64,000 nt of DNA from Pelagibacteraceae bacterium (GTDB lineage Bacteria > Pseudomonadota > Alphaproteobacteria > HIMB59), in the NCBI GenBank assembly GCA_019651435.1, contig BOYI01000001.1, forward strand, positions 62,001 to 126,000. Reading direction: 5' to 3'. Both the position numbers and the translations under genes were made by a program. The notes beneath the pieces are model-generated. The model was not told where the DNA came from. It saw only the letters and a list, made by a program, of their open reading frames with translations, and made no database searches. Shown here piece by piece: positions 9,027 through 18,805 of this stretch. Within the stretch, counting starts at the first letter, position 1; the number at the start of each line of letters is the position of its first letter.

Positions 9027-10089
9027 AAATTTTCTTTTAGCTTTTTTTTGTATTTTTTTTATTAATATACCTGCATCAGGTATCACACTTATAGAAACAC
9101 CAGTAAAATTAGATGCGCCATGGGGGATGACTTGGTTAGATGATAATAACATATTGATCACCCAAAAATCTGGAGAGATTTTTCTAATAAACACAGAAGA
9201 CTATACTCAAACTCAGATCAAACATGACATCCCATCGGTTCAATATGGTCAAGGAGGTCTGCTAGATATAATTAATGATAAAAATATTATTTGGGTTACT
9301 TGCTCAGTTGAAAAAAATGGTAAGTATACCACTGCGATTTATCAGGCAGAATTATCTGGCGATACTCTGATTAATGAAAAAAAGATTTATGAAGCTCTTC
9401 CTTATATTAAAAGTCCTTATCACTTTGGATCAAGATTAGAGATAAAAGAAGATTATCTCTATGCCAGTATCGGTGAGAGAGGAGAGGGAATGATTGCTCA
9501 AGATCCAACCAACTCTATTGGTTCTATTATTAGAATTCATAAAAATGGAAACAATCCAGATGATAATCCTTACATCAATAATCCAGATTGGTTGCCAGAA
9601 ATATATCAAATTGGTGTGCGTAACCCTCAAGGAATGACCCTAGATCCTTTAACCAAAGATATTTTTATTTCAAATCATGGGCCTAAAGGAGGAGATTTTA
9701 TTGGACCTGTCTTACCTGGCACAAATTATGGATGGAAACAAATCGGATGGGGCGGAACTAATTATTCTGGTACAAAAGTTGGAGATGGAAATGCTTGGGA
9801 GCCAGGATTTTTAAAGCCAGATTTTATTTGGGTTCCTTCAATTGGTATTGGAGGCATAAAGTTTTATCAAGGAAAATCCTTTCCTGAATGGCAAAATTCA
9901 TTGTTAATTGGTTCGTTAAAATATGAGTATTTATCTATCCTTCACAGAAAGGATAATAAATTTATTGAAGAAGAAATAATATTTAAAAATGAAATTGGTC
10001 GAGTTAGGGATATTGAAATTAACAATAAGGGTGATGTTTTCCTTATAGCTGATGAGTCTGACTCAAGTCTTTATATTCTTAAACCCTAA
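9004..10089 (+). CDS. PQQ-dependent soluble aldose sugar dehydrogenase family protein
   Basis: Predicted periplasmic beta-propeller of the glucose/sorbosone dehydrogenase family. A signal peptide (FKNFLLAFFCIFFINIPASG) is followed by LDAPWGMTWLDDNNILITQKSGEI, YGQGGLLDI, HFGSRLEIKEDYLYASIGERG and IYQIGVRNPQGMTLDP, the expected blade and active-site blocks, and GPKGGDFIGPVLPGTNYGW. Family members oxidise aldoses to lactones with PQQ. I start at ATG 9004, not GTG 8998; both overlap the ATPase end. Being last in the transporter operon suggests oxidation of the same substrate in the periplasm. PQQ synthesis genes are not in this window. Confidence 0.82.
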   Translation: MQTTNSFKNFLLAFFCIFFINIPASGITLIETPVKLDAPWGMTWLDDNNILITQKSGEIFLINTEDYTQTQIKHDIPSVQYGQGGLLDIINDKNIIWVTCSVEKNGKYTTAIYQAELSGDTLINEKKIYEALPYIKSPYHFGSRLEIKEDYLYASIGERGEGMIAQDPTNSIGSIIRIHKNGNNPDDNPYINNPDWLPEIYQIGVRNPQGMTLDPLTKDIFISNHGPKGGDFIGPVLPGTNYGWKQIGWGGTNYSGTKVGDGNAWEPGFLKPDFIWVPSIGIGGIKFYQGKSFPEWQNSLLIGSLKYEYLSILHRKDNKFIEEEIIFKNEIGRVRDIEINNKGDVFLIADESDSSLYILKP

Positions 10090-10144
10090 TTATTTAAAGA
10101 AAAATTAAAGTAAATATCTATTAATTTAAGTATAATTTAAAGAG

Positions 10145-11124
10145 ATGAAAATTTTAGTAGTAGGTGGTGCCGGTTACATTGGTTCACACATGTTAAAACG
10201 TTTTCAAGACACAAACCATAAAGTAGAGGTTTTGGATAACTTGTCTACTGGATTTGAAACGAACTGTCTTGACTTCACATTACATAAATGTGATCTCGCT
10301 AACAGAGAAGAAGTTTATTCAATTTTACAAAATAATTATGATTTAGTTATGCACTTTGCATCATACATCAATGTAGGTGAGTCATATATTAATCCACAAA
10401 AGTATTATGAGAATAATGTTGTTAATACTTTGAATCTTTTAAATTGTATGGTTGACCTAAAGATACTCAATTTTGTTTTTTCTTCCACCGCAGCTGTGTA
10501 TGGAGAACCAAAATCAAATCCTATTTCTGAAATTAATCCAATGACTCCTGTAAATCCATATGGTCAAACTAAAGCGATAGTTGAAAATATTTTGAAAGAT
10601 TATGACAATTCTTATGGTTTAAAATCAATAAGTCTTAGATACTTTAATGCTTGTGGCGCTCACCCAGATGGAACGATTGGAGAAAGACACGATCCTGAAA
10701 CTCATTTAATTCCATTAATTCTTCAGGCGGCTTCTGGAAGAAAAGATAAAATAACTATATATGGCGATGATTACCCAACAAAGGACGGTACTTGCGTCAG
10801 AGACTATATTCACGTAATGGATTTAGCTGAGGCACATTTATTAGCTTTAGATAGATTATCTCAAACCCAATTATCTGATGTTTACAATGTAGGAATAATG
10901 AGGGTTTTAGTGTTAGAGAAATTATTGAGGTTGCTAAAAAAATCACTAATCAAAAAAATGGATATTGAAATTCAAAAGTAGACGTAAGGGAGATCCAGCT
11001 GAATTAATTGCAGATAATCAAAAATAAAGTCGGAATTGAATTGAAAGCTAAACATTCTGATTTAGATAAAATTATTTCATCTGCTTGGCAATGGGAGCAA
11101 AAACTACTTACATTTAACCAATAA
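10145..11124 (+). CDS. galE: UDP-glucose 4-epimerase (3' end frameshifted)
   Basis: Interconverts UDP-galactose and UDP-glucose (Leloir pathway). Extended SDR fold: NAD motif GGAGYIGSH at residues 7-15, active-site SSTAAVYGEP and the catalytic YGQTK. The last ~75 residues are scrambled: near 10890 the frame shifts and NEGFSVREIIEVAKKIT appears, then SRRKGDPAELIADNQ, then AKHSDLDKIISSAWQWEQK and a stop at 11122-11124. Reading across gives the usual ~327-residue length. It lies just before the galactoside importer, with galT and galK downstream. Confidence 0.88.
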
Positions 11125-11164
11125 TTACTCGAAACTTACTAAAATTATCTTTATATTAATGAAT

Positions 11165-11207
11165 GTTATATAACTAAACAAAATGCTATATATCTCAATT
11201 TAGCATT
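11165..11207. promoter_or_regulatory. Palindromes in the galactoside-operon leader
   Basis: In the 99-base gap before the binding-protein gene lie a perfect 10-bp palindrome GTTATATAAC (11165-11174) and an inverted repeat AATGCTA (11182-11188) / TAGCATT (11201-11207) directly before the ribosome site AAGGAGG. They could be operator and leader hairpin. AT-rich palindromes also arise by chance, so the call is weak. Confidence 0.3.
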
Positions 11208-11223
11208 CAAGGAGGAAAACAAC

Positions 11224-12465
11224 ATGAGAAAAATCTTAGCTACATTAATTGCTATAGCAAGCTTAGGTTATTCTTCTGCTTTTGCTGGAACTTTGGTCAT
11301 AAACACTGACTTAACAGACCCAGCACCAAAAGCTGCTTTTGAGTGGGCTTTTAATAAGTTTCAAGAAGAAAATCCTGATGTAACTATAGAAGTAAATAAC
11401 TTCGATCATGAAGGTTACAAGCAAGCAATTAGAAATTTTTTAACTACAAATCCACCAGATGTATTCAACTGGTATGCTGGTAACAGGATGTTACCTTTCG
11501 TAAGAGCCGGTCTTGTAGAGGATGTATCTGATATTTGGTCTGATACTGGTTGGGTTGATGGAAATTTGACAGAAGGAATGTCCCACGCAAAAAAACCAAT
11601 GACAATTGGTGGAAAACAATGGGGTATCCCTTACACTTATTATCAATGGGGTGTATATTACAGAAAAGATCTTTTTGAAGCCAATGGAATTTCAGTTCCT
11701 ACTACATGGGATGAATTTGTAGCTGCTTGTGCAACACTAAAAGCTGCAGGTATAACTCCGATTACTATTGGATCTAAGTATCTTTGGACCACTGCTGGTG
11801 TTTTTGATTATTTAAACTTAAGAACAAATGGTTATGAATTCCATATGGCTTTAACTAAAGGTGAAGTTCCATATACAGATCCTAAAGTTCATGCTGTATT
11901 TGACAAATGGGATGAATTAGTTAAACCAGGTTACTTTTTAGAAAATCATGCATCGCTGGCTTGGCAAGAAGCTATTCCTCCAATGGTGAATGGTGAGGCA
12001 GCCATGTATGTAATGGGAAACTTCTCAGTTGCATTATTTAAAGAGGGTGGATTAACTAATGACAATCTTGGTTTTTTCCAATTCCCAGAAATAACCCCAG
12101 GTATTCCTATGGCTGAAGAAGCACCAACTGATACAATGCACATTGCTTCAGGCGCTAAAAACAAGAAAGACGCAAAGAGATTCCTTATCTTTTTGAGTAG
12201 AGCTGATGTTCAAGAAGAGATGAATAAAACTCTTGGACAGCTTCCTGTTAATAGCGGCTCTAAAGTTGACCCAGATCCTTTTTTAGAGGCAGGTTTGAAT
12301 ATGCTAAACAATGCATATGCTATGGCTCAATTCTACGATAGAGACGCACCAGCCGAAATGGCATCTGAGGGAATGAAGGGTTTTCAGGAGTATATGGTTA
12401 ACCCAGATAGAAGAGATAAAATTCTTGAGCGTTTAGAAAAAGTACGTCAAAGAGTTTATAAATAA
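11224..12465 (+). CDS. Galactoside-type ABC solute-binding protein (family 1)
   Basis: Periplasmic binding protein, 413 residues, intact. The signal peptide MRKILATLIAIASLGYSSAFA is followed by VINTDLTDPAPKAAFEWAF and PPDVFNWYAGNRMLPFVRAG, the usual first-lobe blocks of family 1 sugar-binding proteins, and YYRKDLFEANGISVPTTWDE. The start is supported by AAGGAGG. It is the first gene of a run with two permeases, alpha-galactosidase, galT and galK, so an alpha-galactoside such as melibiose, raffinose or galactosylglycerol is the likely ligand. The link to galactose is by context only. Confidence 0.85.
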   Translation: MRKILATLIAIASLGYSSAFAGTLVINTDLTDPAPKAAFEWAFNKFQEENPDVTIEVNNFDHEGYKQAIRNFLTTNPPDVFNWYAGNRMLPFVRAGLVEDVSDIWSDTGWVDGNLTEGMSHAKKPMTIGGKQWGIPYTYYQWGVYYRKDLFEANGISVPTTWDEFVAACATLKAAGITPITIGSKYLWTTAGVFDYLNLRTNGYEFHMALTKGEVPYTDPKVHAVFDKWDELVKPGYFLENHASLAWQEAIPPMVNGEAAMYVMGNFSVALFKEGGLTNDNLGFFQFPEITPGIPMAEEAPTDTMHIASGAKNKKDAKRFLIFLSRADVQEEMNKTLGQLPVNSGSKVDPDPFLEAGLNMLNNAYAMAQFYDRDAPAEMASEGMKGFQEYMVNPDRRDKILERLEKVRQRVYK

Positions 12466-12477
12466 TCAATTAAAAGG

Positions 12478-12501
12478 GGGGTGGTGCAAAAACACCACCC
12501 C
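12478..12501 (+). terminator. GC-rich hairpin after the binding-protein gene
   Basis: GGGGTGGTG (12478-12486), loop CAAAAA, CACCACCCC (12493-12501): a perfect 9-bp GC-rich stem that stands out in AT-rich DNA. No good T tract follows, so an mRNA-stabilising or processing hairpin is more likely than a full terminator. The downstream permease start is only 8 bases away. Confidence 0.65.
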
Positions 12502-12509
12502 TTAAAAAC

Positions 12510-13427
12510 TTGCCTAATTCAATTCAATTATCATACAGAAAATCCTCGTGGTGGAAGCTTAACCAACAAAGATTAACACCATTTATTTTTTTAGCTCCAG
12601 GCCTTTTGCTATTTATAGTTTATGTAATTTGGCCAATCTTTAATTCTTTATATATATCTTTATTACAATGGGATGGACTATCTCCTGCAATATTTGTTGG
12701 TATTTCAAATTATGTTGAATTATTGGATGATGAATATTTTTATATTTCGTTAATGAATAATTTAAAATGGCTAATTTTCTTTATGTTGGCTGTTCCTATA
12801 GGATTAGGTTTAGCTATTTTTTTAAATCAAACAATTTTTGGAATAAGATTAATTAAATCTCTTTTCTTTTTTCCATTTGTAATTTCGCAAGTAGTGATAG
12901 GAATTATTTTTGCTTGGTTTTATAATCCTCGAGGAGTTATTGGTCCATTTCTTGAATATATTGGTTTAGGTAATTATGCGATATTAGCAGATGAAAATTT
13001 TGCCACATATGGAATTATTTTTGCAGGTATATATCCACAAATAGCCTATTGTATGATTTTATATTTAACAGGATTAAATAATCTTAATACAGATCAAATT
13101 GAGGCTGGAAGAATGGATGGTGCTAAGGGTTTTTCCTTATTTCGAAATATTATTTTGCCTCAACTGAGACCAGCAACATTTTTAGCAATTGTTGTGACTG
13201 TAATTGGATCCCTTAGAAGTTTTGACATGGTAGCAATTATGACTCAAGGAGGCCCTTGGGGTTCTACTAATGTATTGGCCTATTATATGTTTGAGACAGC
13301 ATTGAGCGAATATGGCTACAGAATGGGATATGGATCAGCAATTGCAGCAGTTTTATTTACAATAATGATGTTTTACATATTGTTTTTCATTTATCGGATG
13401 TATCAAAGTGAAAAAAAGGGACTTTAA
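12510..13427 (+). CDS. Galactoside ABC importer permease 1
   Basis: Inner-membrane permease, 305 residues, about six helices; the first is FIFLAPGLLLFIVYVIWPIF. EAA loop: EAGRMDGAKGFSLFRNIILP (about 191-210). The start is probably TTG at 12510 (MPNSIQLSYRKSS), since no ATG precedes the first helix. Starting next to a strong hairpin and with a weak codon, it is likely translated at a lower level than the binding protein. Confidence 0.85.
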   Translation: MPNSIQLSYRKSSWWKLNQQRLTPFIFLAPGLLLFIVYVIWPIFNSLYISLLQWDGLSPAIFVGISNYVELLDDEYFYISLMNNLKWLIFFMLAVPIGLGLAIFLNQTIFGIRLIKSLFFFPFVISQVVIGIIFAWFYNPRGVIGPFLEYIGLGNYAILADENFATYGIIFAGIYPQIAYCMILYLTGLNNLNTDQIEAGRMDGAKGFSLFRNIILPQLRPATFLAIVVTVIGSLRSFDMVAIMTQGGPWGSTNVLAYYMFETALSEYGYRMGYGSAIAAVLFTIMMFYILFFIYRMYQSEKKGL

Positions 13428-13431
13428 TTAA

Positions 13432-14283
13432 ATGTTTCCTATTCCAATACAAAAAAGACCACTTATCAATCAAATTTCATACAAAATTTTAATTCCCATC
13501 TCTTTGCTAATATGGCTTGTCCCTTTAATTGGAATTATGCTGACCTCAATTAGAGGACTAGGAGATATTTCTCAGGGAAATCTTTGGGGCGTGCCAAGTG
13601 AGTTTCTTTTATTTAGTAATCTAAAAGATGTTTTTACTAATACTCCAATGATCTCTTATATAATAAATAGTTTTAAAATTACTATTCCAACAATGATTGG
13701 AGCAGTAGCATTAAGTTGTATGACAGGATTTGCCTTAGCTTCTTATAAATTTAAGGCAAATTTATTTATCTTTTTTACTTTTATAGCTGGGAATTTTGTT
13801 CCTTTTCAAATTCTAATGATACCTGTAAGAGATTTGACTTTTCAAATGGGTCTATATGATACTGTTACTGGACTAGTTTTATTTCATGTAGCTTTTCAAA
13901 CTGGTTTTTGCACTTTATTTATGAGAAACTTTATTAAAGCTCTCCCGAGTGAATTATTTGAAGCTGCAAGAATGGATGGTACTTCTGAATTTAATATTTT
14001 TTTAAAAATAGTACTTCCTCTTACTCGTCCTGCTATAGCGGCTTTATGTGTTTTAATTTTTACTTTTATTTGGAATGATTTTTTCTGGGCAACAGTTTTA
14101 ATACAAGGACATCATGCAATGCCAATTACTGCTGGATTAAAATCCTTGAATGGACAATGGATATCTGCTTATCATCTTCTCTCAGCTGGATCAATTATGG
14201 CTGCAATCCCACCTGTGATTATGTTTTTCTTAATGCAAAAACATTTTATTGCAGGTTTAACTTTAGGCGCAAGCAAGGGTTAA
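13432..14283 (+). CDS. Galactoside ABC importer permease 2
   Basis: MalG-type inner-membrane permease, 283 residues. First helix KILIPISLLIWLVPLIGIML; EAA loop ELFEAARMDGTSEFNIFLKI (about 176-195). It lies four bases after permease 1 and is followed at once by the alpha-galactosidase gene (ATG 14286). No ATPase gene is present in this operon; the MalK-type ATPase next to the beta-galactosidase (22596-23626) is the best candidate partner. Confidence 0.85.
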   Translation: MFPIPIQKRPLINQISYKILIPISLLIWLVPLIGIMLTSIRGLGDISQGNLWGVPSEFLLFSNLKDVFTNTPMISYIINSFKITIPTMIGAVALSCMTGFALASYKFKANLFIFFTFIAGNFVPFQILMIPVRDLTFQMGLYDTVTGLVLFHVAFQTGFCTLFMRNFIKALPSELFEAARMDGTSEFNIFLKIVLPLTRPAIAALCVLIFTFIWNDFFWATVLIQGHHAMPITAGLKSLNGQWISAYHLLSAGSIMAAIPPVIMFFLMQKHFIAGLTLGASKG

Positions 14284-14285
14284 TC

Positions 14286-15614
14286 ATGACAAAAATTGTA
14301 TTTATTGGGGCAGGCAGCACTGTGTTTATGAAAAATATTTTAACTGATGTTTTATTAGAGACAGAACTCCAATCATCTCATATTGTCCTTCACGACATTG
14401 ATGATAAACGACTTCAAACTTCTCAATTAGTAGCTGAGAAAGTATCATCGACAATTGGAACTTCAGCTAAAATAGAAATTAAAGCAGACCGTAAAGAGGC
14501 ACTGAAAAACGCTGAATTTGTTATAGTTATGATCCAAGTGGGAGGCTATAAACCCTCAACTATTATCGATTTTGAGATACCTGCTAAATACGGACTTCAG
14601 CAAACAATTGCGGATACCCTTGGTATTGGAGGTATCATGCGAGGATTAAGAACAGTTCCGGTTCTTGTTGATATTGCAAAAGACATGATGGAGCTATGCC
14701 CTCAAGCATTAATGCTTCAGTATGTAAATCCAATGGCAATAAACTGTTTGGGTCTTTCTCATTTTGTACCTGAACTAAAATATGTTGGTTTATGCCACTC
14801 AGTACAGGGAACAGCCGCAGATCTGGCAAGAGATATTGGTGAAGATATCAATCAAATCCAATATGAGTGCTCAGGCATCAATCATATGGCTTTTTATACT
14901 AAGTTTGAAAAAAAACTAGCAGATGGCTCAAACCAAGACTTATACCCTCAAATACATCGAGTGGGGGAAGAAGGATCTTTTGGACTTAACTGGGATGGTT
15001 GTACTAATCACGTCCGCTATGAGATTTTAAAAAGACTTGGTTATTTTGTAACTGAGTCTTCAGAACATTTTGCTGAGTATACTCCTTGGTTCATTAAAAA
15101 TCATCAACAGGGATTGTTAAAAGATTTTAATATTCCTATTAATGAATATATCCGTCGTTGTGAAAAACAAATTCAAGAATGGGAAGATCAAGAACAACAA
15201 TTACTTAGTAATAAAGAGTTAGTTTGTGAGAAGTCGGTGGAATATGCCTCTAGAATCATTCTCAGTATGGTGACAGGTAAAGAAGATCTCATTTATGGAA
15301 ATGTTTTGAATATAAACTTAATACCCAATCTTCCTTCTAATAGTTGTGTGGAGGTTCCTTGTCTTGTGAAAAAAAATGAACTAGTTCCTCAATCAGTCGC
15401 GCCTTTGCCAATGCATTTAGCAAACCTCATTCAGACAAATATTAATGTTCAACAATTAACAGTTGAAGCTTTAAAGAATAAAAAAAAAGAAACTGTGTAC
15501 CATGCTGCCATGCTTGATCCTCATACTGCAGGAGAGTTAAGTCTTGATCAAATATGGAAGATGGTGGATGAGTTAATTGAAGCTCACGGCTCAATGCTCC
15601 CGACGCTATCTTAA
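14286..15614 (+). CDS. melA: Alpha-galactosidase, glycoside hydrolase family 4
   Basis: Cytoplasmic NAD- and metal-dependent hydrolase that releases galactose from alpha-galactosides. N-terminal NAD motif VFIGAGSTVF, then TLGIGGIMRGLRTVP, MLQYVNPMAINC, the metal-binding GLCHSVQG (MelA-type CHS) and GINHMAFY. 442 residues, normal for GH4. ATG 14286 is the start; the open frame extends upstream into the permease but that is a different frame of a real gene. It is followed with no gap by galT. The CHS motif fits alpha-galactosidase rather than 6-phosphoglucosidase, which has CN. Confidence 0.9.
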   Translation: MTKIVFIGAGSTVFMKNILTDVLLETELQSSHIVLHDIDDKRLQTSQLVAEKVSSTIGTSAKIEIKADRKEALKNAEFVIVMIQVGGYKPSTIIDFEIPAKYGLQQTIADTLGIGGIMRGLRTVPVLVDIAKDMMELCPQALMLQYVNPMAINCLGLSHFVPELKYVGLCHSVQGTAADLARDIGEDINQIQYECSGINHMAFYTKFEKKLADGSNQDLYPQIHRVGEEGSFGLNWDGCTNHVRYEILKRLGYFVTESSEHFAEYTPWFIKNHQQGLLKDFNIPINEYIRRCEKQIQEWEDQEQQLLSNKELVCEKSVEYASRIILSMVTGKEDLIYGNVLNINLIPNLPSNSCVEVPCLVKKNELVPQSVAPLPMHLANLIQTNINVQQLTVEALKNKKKETVYHAAMLDPHTAGELSLDQIWKMVDELIEAHGSMLPTLS

Positions 15615-16670
15615 ATGAACAAAATTTTTATAGAGACCATTGATCGTGGAGACGGTAAAAAGCTTTATCTTTATAGTCAAAACAAACCTAATTATAAGAC
15701 TTTTTCAGGATTGCCGCCCGTGGAAGGCAATCAAACCCACCTTCGATTTCATCCCACCCGCTCAGAATGGGTGGCTTATTCTACTTCTAGGCAAAATAGA
15801 ACATTTCTTCCAAATGCAATGGAGTGTCCCTTATGTCCGATGGATACTGAGGAAAAGGCAAGTGATATTCCTGTAGATCAATATGAGGTTGCTATTTTTA
15901 CTAATCGTTTCAGCTCTCTTCGTATGGAAGAAACCCATGTTCCTGAATTAGAAATATCTACACAATCTGCTACCGGTACATGCGATGTTATCTCTTATAG
16001 CTCAAACCACAAAGACCAATTTTCTGAATTATCACAAGAACGCATCGAGTTGATTTTAAAAGCTGTAGCTCATAGAAGCAAAGAACTCTTAAATAATTCT
16101 CATATAGAGTATGTACTTCCATTTGAAAATAAAGGTAAAGAAATTGGAGTTACGCTAGAACATCCACATGGTCAGATTTATAGTTTTGGACATATACCTG
16201 AGACAATAAAAAGACAATCTGAAAATCAAATACAAAATCCTTTATTAGAAACAATTGCTCAAATTCCAAAAGAATTAATTTTACATGAAAATACATCAGG
16301 TATTAGTTTTGTACCTCGTTGGGCAAGATATCCTTTTGAAATTTGGATAGTTCCCCATCGTCGTGTATCACAAGTTTATGATTTAGATGATGAAGAAATT
16401 AAAAATCTATCTCGTCTTTTATTAGAGTCTTCCAAAATGTTAGATAAAGTTTTCAATGAACCAATGCCTTATACACTTGCTTGGCAATTAGCACCGAAGG
16501 GATATCAGGATAGCCATCATCTGCATTGGTGTTTTCAGCCTATTAAACGTTCTAAGACAAAATTAAAATATTTGGCTGGTGTGGAACAGATTACTGGTTT
16601 TTATTTAGTTGATCTCCCCCCTGAACGTTCAGCAAGAATTCTTCGAGGCGAAGAGCAACCTGATGAGTAG
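15615..16670 (+). CDS. galT: Galactose-1-phosphate uridylyltransferase
   Basis: Transfers UMP between UDP-glucose and galactose-1-phosphate. Substrate block RFHPTRSEWVAYSTSRQNR, zinc-type CPLCP, nucleotide block FTNRFSSLR, and the active-site motif EHPHGQIYSFGHIP with the nucleophilic His in HPH. 351 residues. ATG directly follows the stop of the alpha-galactosidase, and the end overlaps galK by 8 bases, so melA-galT-galK is a tight operon. Confidence 0.93.
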   Translation: MNKIFIETIDRGDGKKLYLYSQNKPNYKTFSGLPPVEGNQTHLRFHPTRSEWVAYSTSRQNRTFLPNAMECPLCPMDTEEKASDIPVDQYEVAIFTNRFSSLRMEETHVPELEISTQSATGTCDVISYSSNHKDQFSELSQERIELILKAVAHRSKELLNNSHIEYVLPFENKGKEIGVTLEHPHGQIYSFGHIPETIKRQSENQIQNPLLETIAQIPKELILHENTSGISFVPRWARYPFEIWIVPHRRVSQVYDLDDEEIKNLSRLLLESSKMLDKVFNEPMPYTLAWQLAPKGYQDSHHLHWCFQPIKRSKTKLKYLAGVEQITGFYLVDLPPERSARILRGEEQPDE

Positions 16671-17745
16671 CGCTAAACTATTTCATTCTTTTTTTCAAAA
16701 AGAACCCTCGATTACAACTTCCGCTCATGGACGAGTAAATCTAATAGGGGAACACACAGATTATAATAATGGTTTTGTTTTACCTTCGCTTATTCCCCAA
16801 TCATTACAAGTAAGTATTAGTCTTAGAGATGATGATAAAATTATTGGTATTTCAAGCGAATTTGGTGAATTACAATCTTCAATTTCTTCATCAAATGATG
16901 GAACTTGGTTAGATTTTGTAAGAGGTGCCATTTATTTTTGTCAAAAAATATCACCTTCAATTAAGGGAATGGAGATTGCTGTTAGTTCAAGTATTCCCTC
17001 TGGATCGGGGCTTTCTTCTTCTGCCGCTTTGGAAATTGCCTTATTGAGAGCAATATCTCAATTAAAAGATATCTCAATTCAATCAGAAGAAATGGCAAAA
17101 ATAGGTCAGCAAATTGAACACCAATTTGTAGGAACTCAGTGTGGGATCATGGATCAGATGGCATCTGCTTGTGGAACATTTGGACAAGCTATTTTTTTAG
17201 ATTGTGAAAATCTTCAAACTAAATCTATCCCAGTTTTTGCTCATCACAGTTTTGTCATTATTCATTCAGGCAGCACCCGAAAACTTTCTCATGGTAAATA
17301 CAATGAACGAAAAAATGAAACTTCAAAAGCATCAGAAATTTTGGAAGTTCCTTCTCTTCGTCATGCTACTATTGATCAATTAATGAAAATCGAGGATCCA
17401 ATTATAAATAAAAGAGCAAAACATATTATCTCTGAAAATGATCGTGTGCTTAAAGCAGTTTCTTGTCTAGAACAAGACGATCCCATCTCTTTTGGTAAAT
17501 TAATGAATTCTAGTCATCATTCGATGAGAGATGACTATGAGATCTCCAGTGATGAATTAAATCAGGTGGTTGAGTCAGCAAATAAAAATGGCGCCCTAGG
17601 GGCAAGACTTACTGGTGCTGGTTTTGGAGGTTGTGTTGTGATATTGACTCCTAATAAAGAATTACCATCAGTTTCAAAGTCAGTTTTAGATGATTGCCCT
17701 CAGGCTTATCTAGTGACAACCATATCTAAAGAATTAAATTCCTAA
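16663..17745 (+). CDS. galK: Galactokinase
   Basis: GHMP-family kinase that makes galactose-1-phosphate. Galactokinase signature GRVNLIGEHTDYNNG near residue 20, ATP loop SSIPSGSGLSSSAALE (about 125-140) and the C-terminal GAGFGGCVV. ATG 16663 (MSSAKLFHSFF) overlaps the galT stop by 8 bases; a longer frame from 16609 is just overlap. 360 residues. Last gene of the operon; it converges on and overlaps the dehydrogenase by 12 bases. Galactose mutarotase galM was not found. Confidence 0.93.
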   Translation: MSSAKLFHSFFQKEPSITTSAHGRVNLIGEHTDYNNGFVLPSLIPQSLQVSISLRDDDKIIGISSEFGELQSSISSSNDGTWLDFVRGAIYFCQKISPSIKGMEIAVSSSIPSGSGLSSSAALEIALLRAISQLKDISIQSEEMAKIGQQIEHQFVGTQCGIMDQMASACGTFGQAIFLDCENLQTKSIPVFAHHSFVIIHSGSTRKLSHGKYNERKNETSKASEILEVPSLRHATIDQLMKIEDPIINKRAKHIISENDRVLKAVSCLEQDDPISFGKLMNSSHHSMRDDYEISSDELNQVVESANKNGALGARLTGAGFGGCVVILTPNKELPSVSKSVLDDCPQAYLVTTISKELNS

Positions 17746-18703
17746 TTCTTTTCTATTAATAATATTTTGAAGGTTTAATTTTTCTTTATTTTTCAAATAA
17801 AATGAGACAGTTTCACAGACTTCTACCGCCATTCTCATTCGACACTCTAGAGTCAGAGCAGCATTGTGAGGAGTTAACAAGACATTAGATAAATCAAATA
17901 AAGGGTGGTCAGATGGTGGAGGCTCTTGTTCATAGACATCTAGTCCTGCCGCCCGTAACTTTTTATCTTTAAGAGCTTGATAAAGATCTTGCTCATTAAT
18001 TATTCCTCCCCTTGCTGTATTAACAATAACACAACTATCTTTCATTTCTTGAAAGCTTTTGGCATTAATGAAATTTTTGGTTTCATCATTTAAGGGTAAA
18101 TGAACACTGACAAAATCAGCAAGTTTTAAACTGTCTTCAATTGAAATTGAATGACAACCCATTTTCTCAATCGTATCTTTAGATACATAGGGATCATAAA
18201 CATAAACATTCATTTCAAAACCTAAACACCGCTTTGCAACGGCTTGGCCAATTCGACCAAAGCCTAAAATGAGAACATTTTTTTGATATAACTCAAAAAA
18301 AGAAGGAAGATTTCCTTTTTCTTGAAACTTGCCTTTTCGAGTAAGTTCATCAGAGAGATGTATATTTTTTGTTAGTTGTAAAAAAAAAGTCATTACATGT
18401 TCTGCCACACTGACTGCATTAGCAGTACCCGTAACTCCAAGAGCAATTTTTTTTTTATTTAAATAACTTAAATCGACATTGTCATATCCAACGCCGTGAC
18501 GAGCAATGATTTGAAGATTAGGGCAGGCATCGATAACTTCATTGGGCATTTGAGCAGTACGAAGCACTATCCCTGATACATCTGCTAATTCCTTTTTTAA
18601 GTTACTTCGTACTAACATCAGTAACTTCAATAATAGAATGCCCTTGAGATCGAAGAACTTCCCATCCCAACTCATGAATTGAACCCACTAATCCTATTTT
18701 CAT
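17734..18703 (-). CDS. D-2-hydroxyacid dehydrogenase (phosphoglycerate dehydrogenase-like), one frameshift
   Basis: NAD-dependent dehydrogenase. The intact frame shows the Rossmann motif GFGRIGQAVAKRC and the catalytic residues R (NTARGGIIN), E (DVYEQEPP) and H (TPHNAAL). The N terminus lies in another frame: MKIGLVGSIHELGWEVLRSQ from ATG 18703, ending at a stop near 18607, so a shift sits near 18600-18615 (DVS to RSNLKKELADVSG). About 320 residues, shorter than SerA with its ACT domain. It could act on phosphoglycerate, glyoxylate/hydroxypyruvate or a sugar acid; the site does not tell. Between galK and iolD. Confidence 0.82.
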
Positions 18704-18805
18704 TGAATTATCAAACTATGAAAAAAAGACATTATTTTCAAAGGGTTTTTCATTCAAATTCTGATGAGATTATGTAAGATACACAACTGATTAAAAGGAG
18801 GAATA

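Noticed and set aside
14157-14285. Long N-terminal extension of the alpha-galactosidase frame
   Set aside because: It lies within the permease gene in another frame; the GH4 NAD motif begins right after ATG 14286.
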